A stretch of DNA of 7,328 nucleotides from an uncultured Oscillibacter sp. Its GTDB lineage: Bacteria > Bacillota > Clostridia > Oscillospirales > Oscillospiraceae. The DNA lies in the NCBI RefSeq assembly GCF_910587525.1, contig NZ_CAJULS010000117.1:1-7328 (forward strand). Direction: 5' to 3'. The translations under genes and the position numbers were made by a program. Below the pieces are notes generated by a model. That model had not been told where the DNA came from and did not search any database. It saw only the letters and a program-made list of their open reading frames with translations. Positions 5,739 through 7,328 of this stretch are shown here, piece by piece; the stretch's first letter is position 1; each line of letters begins with the position of its first letter.

Positions 5739-5744
5739 TATACT
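5739..5744 (+). promoter_or_regulatory. Candidate -10 for the plus-strand unit
   Basis: TATACT preceded by GC, the mirror image of the opposing -10 (GCTATACT against AGTATAGC at 5690-5697). No convincing -35 is present at 16-18 bases. The predicted start near 5751 would put the ribosome binding site GAGGTGG at the very 5' end of the message, so either the leader is extremely short or the true start is elsewhere. Confidence 0.4.
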
Positions 5745-5762
5745 ATTTGCGAGGTGGTTTGT

Positions 5763-6215
5763 GTGGAGGGAGCAATATTTGACTGTCCTGTGCTCTGGCT
5801 GGAACGGCTGCCTTCCGGGGTTCTGGGAGTGGAGACCCCGGCAGGGGTGGCGGGACGGACCTGGGATCTGCTGGCCCTGACCCGGCGGGGCTGTAAGGCG
5901 CTAAGGCGGGGGCCGGTCTTTGACCGGACAGAGACCGCCTGCCGTATTCTGCTGGTCCCCGGGGACGGTCCGCCGATGTTTCCCGCGGAGACGGTGATTA
6001 CCTACGGCCTGTCCCCCCGGGACAGTCTGACTCTCTCCAGTTTGACAGAGCCGGTGCTGTGCGTTCAGCGGAGCCTCCCCCGGCCCGACGGGACGGTGAT
6101 CGAGCCCCAGGAGTTCCCCCTGCCGCTCCTGCCCGGCCCGCCGGAGGAGCTGCTGCCCCTGCTGGGACTGAGGCTGTTGCTTATGCCACTGACAGAACCT
6201 CCCATTCTGTGGTAA
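5763..6215 (+). CDS. Hypothetical protein upstream of alaS
   Basis: A 151-residue protein that I cannot assign to a named family. It begins VEGAIFDCPVLWLERLPSGV and has a central segment VITYGLSPRDSLTLSS (about residues 77-92), then VQRSLPRPDGT and IEPQEFPLPLLP, and a leucine- and proline-rich C-terminus. No signal peptide or membrane span is evident. The block TYGL.PRDSLTLSS....IEPQE looks conserved-like and recalls small Clostridia proteins of unknown function, but that is memory and not a search. The start is uncertain. GTG 5763 lies eight bases after GAGG; the longer frame from TTG 5703 would begin upstream of the candidate -10. The gene reads away from DUF5662 and is followed after 32 bases by the small membrane protein, so the two probably form an operon. 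Confidence 0.7.
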   Translation: MEGAIFDCPVLWLERLPSGVLGVETPAGVAGRTWDLLALTRRGCKALRRGPVFDRTETACRILLVPGDGPPMFPAETVITYGLSPRDSLTLSSLTEPVLCVQRSLPRPDGTVIEPQEFPLPLLPGPPEELLPLLGLRLLLMPLTEPPILW

Positions 6216-6247
6216 ACTTTCAGCATCAAACAAAGGGAGAACGTGCT

Positions 6248-6454
6248 ATGGCGTGGTATGGCTGGCTGTTTTTGATCGCGGTTTTGGCAGTTCCGGCGGT
6301 GATTTGCGGGATCCTGTACGACGGGAAAAATGACAGCACACCCTGCATCGGCTGCGGGGAGTGTATCCGGACAGGGGAGTGTGTGCTGGTCAAAAACCGC
6401 CAGAAGGCGAAAAAGGCCGCGGCGAAGTACAAAAAAGAGCAGGATGCTTCTTGA
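6248..6454 (+). CDS. Small membrane protein with cysteine cluster
   Basis: A 68-residue protein with one N-terminal membrane span (about residues 4-23, WYGWLFLIAVLAVPAVICGI). A short loop carries CIGCGECIRTGEC (Cys33, 36, 39, 45), and the C-terminus is strongly basic and lysine-rich. The CxxCxxC spacing is like the first three ligands of a ferredoxin cluster, but the fourth cysteine comes five residues later rather than in a CxxxCP, so a [4Fe-4S] site, a zinc site or a structural role are all possible. With few positive charges before the span and many after the cluster, the cysteines and C-terminus are probably cytoplasmic. ATG 6248 follows GGGAG by eight bases. The upstream extension of the frame has no such site. 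The TGA stop lies inside the -35 box of the alaS promoter. Not a family that I can name. Confidence 0.75.
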   Translation: MAWYGWLFLIAVLAVPAVICGILYDGKNDSTPCIGCGECIRTGECVLVKNRQKAKKAAAKYKKEQDAS

Positions 6455-6478
6455 CAAATCCCGGAGAAGGGATATAAT
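6451..6478 (+). promoter_or_regulatory. alaS promoter
   Basis: Perfect consensus hexamers TTGACA (6451-6456) and TATAAT (6473-6478) with a 16-base spacer, one short of optimal. Transcription should start near 6485, at the beginning of the T-box leader. The stop codon of the small membrane protein (6452-6454) is embedded in the -35. Confidence 0.9.
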
Positions 6479-6484
6479 GTCACT

Positions 6485-6717
6485 GTCCATGAAGCAAAAC
6501 GCAGTGAAAAAGCCAGCCTTACGAAACCGGCTCTCAGCGAGAGGGAGATGGTGCGAGCCCTCAGCCCACGCCGCCAGGCAGCCACTTTGGAGCGTCCCGC
6601 AGGGAGCGGGCCGGTTCATCCCCGTTACCGGATGGCTAAGATGTCTCCCCAGGGGGATAATTAGGGTGGTACCGCGAAGAATGCCTTCGCCCCTATGTTT
6701 GGGGCGGAGGTTTTTTT
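6485..6717 (+). promoter_or_regulatory. T-box riboswitch (alanine) controlling alaS
   Basis: A tRNA-sensing leader that allows transcription of alaS when uncharged tRNA-Ala is bound. The T-box sequence AATTAGGGTGGTACCGCG is at 6659-6676. Its TGGT (6667-6670) can pair with the ACCA end of tRNA, consistent with discriminator base A of tRNA-Ala. The Stem I distal part is visible as GAGGG/CCCTC enclosing AGATGGTGCGAG (6541-6562). The most likely specifier is GCC at 6581-6583, followed by the usual A and then CTTTGGAG; GCC is an alanine codon. The stretch CCCGTTACCGG (about 6622-6632) fits Stem III. The leader ends in the terminator listed separately. The outer stem pairings were judged by eye, so the 5' boundary is the predicted transcription start. 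Confidence 0.92.
6684..6717 (+). terminator. T-box terminator hairpin
   Basis: CCTTCGCCCC pairs with GGGGCGGAGG (one G-U pair) across the loop TATGTTT, followed by seven T. It starts eight bases after the T-box sequence. In the antiterminated state the T-box sequence instead pairs with upstream leader sequence and the terminator does not form. Confidence 0.9.
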
Positions 6718-6808
6718 GGCGCCGCGGAACGGGATGCCCTGTATGCGGAATCCGGAATTTTTGTAGAAATACCAAATTGAACTTATTATATATTGGAGGA
6801 AGAAACAT

Positions 6809-7328
<520 letters not shown>

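Noticed and set aside
6065..6808. Minus-strand open frame of 247 codons
   Set aside because: It runs antisense across a hypothetical gene, the Cys-rich small gene and the T-box leader, so it is a by-product of GC-rich sequence.

Overview
The window looks like a chromosomal segment of a high-GC member of the Clostridia, most likely a gut Oscillospiraceae relative of Flavonifractor, Lawsonibacter or Intestinimonas. The taxonomic call is an inference. It rests on GC-rich codon use together with Firmicutes traits: strong GGAGG ribosome binding sites, frequent GTG starts, a T-box riboswitch ahead of alaS, a DUF5662 protein and a Clostridia-type radical SAM protein.

Layout. (1) 3-2207, minus strand: a compact three-gene operon read from one good promoter at 2179-2207. 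It encodes an SPL-type radical SAM protein, a small ArsC/Spx-family thioredoxin-fold protein and a tRNA-dihydrouridine synthase. The last two genes overlap by four bases (GTGA). (2) 2208-3065: about 850 bases without an intact gene, visibly AT-richer than its flanks. It carries a terminator and several broken coding fragments, one of which resembles a small Clostridia protein family. I read it as a decayed, probably foreign, island. (3) 3066-5130, minus strand: a self-contained efflux cassette. A TetR-family regulator with its own promoter and operator is followed by a strong terminator, a second related operator and an MFS exporter. (4) 5127-5698, minus strand: a DUF5662 protein. Its stop codon lies inside the -35 box of the tetR promoter. 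(5) 5739-6454, plus strand: a divergent transcription unit with an unrecognised 151-residue protein and a 68-residue single-span membrane protein carrying a cysteine cluster. (6) 6451-7328, plus strand: a consensus promoter, an alanine-type T-box leader with terminator, and the first 173 codons of alanyl-tRNA synthetase, which runs off the window.

How the parts work together. The tetR/MFS pair is a classic autoregulated drug-response module, and the two operators share the core GACCGTYGGT. The alaS leader should sense uncharged tRNA-Ala. The minus-strand operon combines tRNA modification (Dus) with two redox or radical enzymes, with no obvious common pathway. Several start codons were moved from the longest frame to internal GTG or ATG codons because the upstream in-frame codons fall inside promoter elements or lack a ribosome binding site. 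I see no CRISPR array, intact insertion sequence, tRNA or rRNA gene, and no clear new multi-gene system. The least explained parts are the decayed island, the divergent promoter palindrome, and the two uncharacterised proteins upstream of alaS.
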